In this document: positions 6,851 to 7,041 of the stretch, piece after piece
Layout of the letters: each line of letters begins with the position of its first letter
How positions within the stretch are numbered: position 1 is the stretch's first letter
Assembly (NCBI GenBank): GCA_943326975.2
Contig: CALPVI020000088.1
Span: forward strand, 1 to 7,041
DNA from: Actinomyces viscosus
Lineage (GTDB): Bacteria > Bacteroidota > Bacteroidia > Flavobacteriales_D > Crocinitomicaceae
Direction: 5' to 3'
DNA: 7,041 nt
Notes under the pieces: model-generated
What the model was told of the DNA's origin: nothing
The model's database searches: none
The model's input: the letters and a program-made list of their open reading frames with translations, nothing else
Program-made: the position numbers and the translations under genes

Positions 6851-6878
6851 TGGCATGCAAATTAATTGATTAGGCAAA

Positions 6879-6900
6879 TTAAATGCATGTTAAATGCATG
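6879..6900. repeat. Perfect 11-bp tandem duplication upstream of cysD
   Basis: TTAAATGCATG occurs twice in immediate succession (6879-6889 and 6890-6900). Each copy holds the 6-bp dyad ATGCAT, similar to the GCATGC core of the 22-bp array just upstream. A 9-base direct repeat GCAAATTAA (6857-6865 and 6874-6882) links the two repeat areas. The 11-bp period is half that of the larger array. The second copy ends 70 bases before the first possible cysD start codon. Confidence 0.8.
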
Positions 6901-6970
6901 AAAAATTATTACATACATTAATTAAATAAAAAAGAATATCATCAAGGATGTAATGAATTAAATCCGTACA
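6901..6970 (+). other. AT-rich leader in front of cysD
   Basis: This 70-base stretch lies between the repeat array and cysD. It holds no ORF of meaningful length and no TAnnTTTG promoter element. AAGG at 6944-6947 directly precedes ATG TAA (6948-6953), which overlaps ATG AAT TAA (6953-6961), so two minimal start-stop ORFs sit just ahead of the cysD start. They may be chance in A/T-rich sequence. No hairpin or terminator was recognised. Confidence 0.4.
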
Positions 6971-7041
6971 ATGAATAAAAAAATGAGCAAAGTAAATTAT
7001 TTAGATGAATTAGAAGCGGAGGCAATATACATACTTCGTGA
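6971..7041 (+). CDS. cysD: Sulfate adenylyltransferase subunit 2, N-terminal fragment cut by window edge
   Basis: The frame opens at ATG 6971 (MNKKMSKVNYLDELEAEAIY and on to ILRE) and is still open at the last base, so only about 24 of some 300 codons are visible. The segment YLDELEAEAIYILRE matches the start of CysD, for which E. coli has HLRQLEAESIHIIRE. CysD is the catalytic small subunit that joins sulfate to ATP-derived AMP to give APS, the substrate of the cysH product upstream; it works with the GTPase CysN, expected just beyond the window. A second in-frame ATG at 6983 could be the true start; neither has a clear Shine-Dalgarno sequence. The PP-loop motif lies outside the window, so the call rests on a short match plus strong gene context. 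Confidence 0.85.
   Translation, partial: MNKKMSKVNYLDELEAEAIYILR

Noticed and set aside
6774..6858. CRISPR array
   Set aside because: The 22-bp units are directly contiguous with no unique spacers, so this is a tandem repeat, not a CRISPR.

Overview
The window is AT-rich and carries one continuous, same-strand (+) gene block for assimilatory sulfate reduction and siroheme synthesis. It very probably comes from a Bacteroidota genome, most likely class Flavobacteriia. Supporting signs are the very A/T-biased codon use, start codons preceded by A-rich tracts rather than strong Shine-Dalgarno sequences, a TonB-dependent receptor opening with a CarboxypepD_reg-like (carboxypeptidase regulatory) domain, and a promoter-like element that fits the Bacteroidota consensus TTG-N19-TAnnTTTG. 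Species cannot be assigned from the sequence alone.

Layout from left to right: (1) the 3' end of cobA, uroporphyrinogen-III C-methyltransferase (1-270); (2) a 965-aa TonB-dependent outer-membrane receptor (340-3237); (3) a 128-aa exported, beta-rich protein of unknown function (3269-3655), preceded by a good internal promoter candidate; (4) a 495-aa fusion of a CysG/Met8-type precorrin-2 dehydrogenase/ferrochelatase domain to a TauE/SafE (TSUP) membrane transporter (3673-5160); (5) a YdhF-like aldo/keto reductase with Gln where the catalytic His is expected (5207-6082); (6) cysH, by its cysteines an iron-sulfur APS reductase (6088-6774); (7) a 196-bp spacer holding a perfect 22-bp palindrome fused to a 22-bp tandem repeat and then an 11-bp tandem duplication; (8) the first 24 codons of cysD, sulfate adenylyltransferase small subunit, cut by the window edge (6971-7041).

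How it fits together: CysD (with CysN presumably beyond the edge) makes APS from sulfate, and CysH reduces APS to sulfite. Sulfite reductase needs siroheme, which CobA plus the N-terminal half of the fusion protein would make from uroporphyrinogen III. The TSUP half of the fusion could move sulfite, sulfate or an organosulfur anion across the inner membrane. The TonB receptor and the small exported protein would supply an envelope uptake function, with unknown substrate. The least-explained elements are the repeat/palindrome array between cysH and cysD, the tetrapyrrole-enzyme/transporter fusion, the altered catalytic tetrad of the aldo/keto reductase, and the small exported protein. No RNA genes, CRISPR arrays or insertion sequences were seen.
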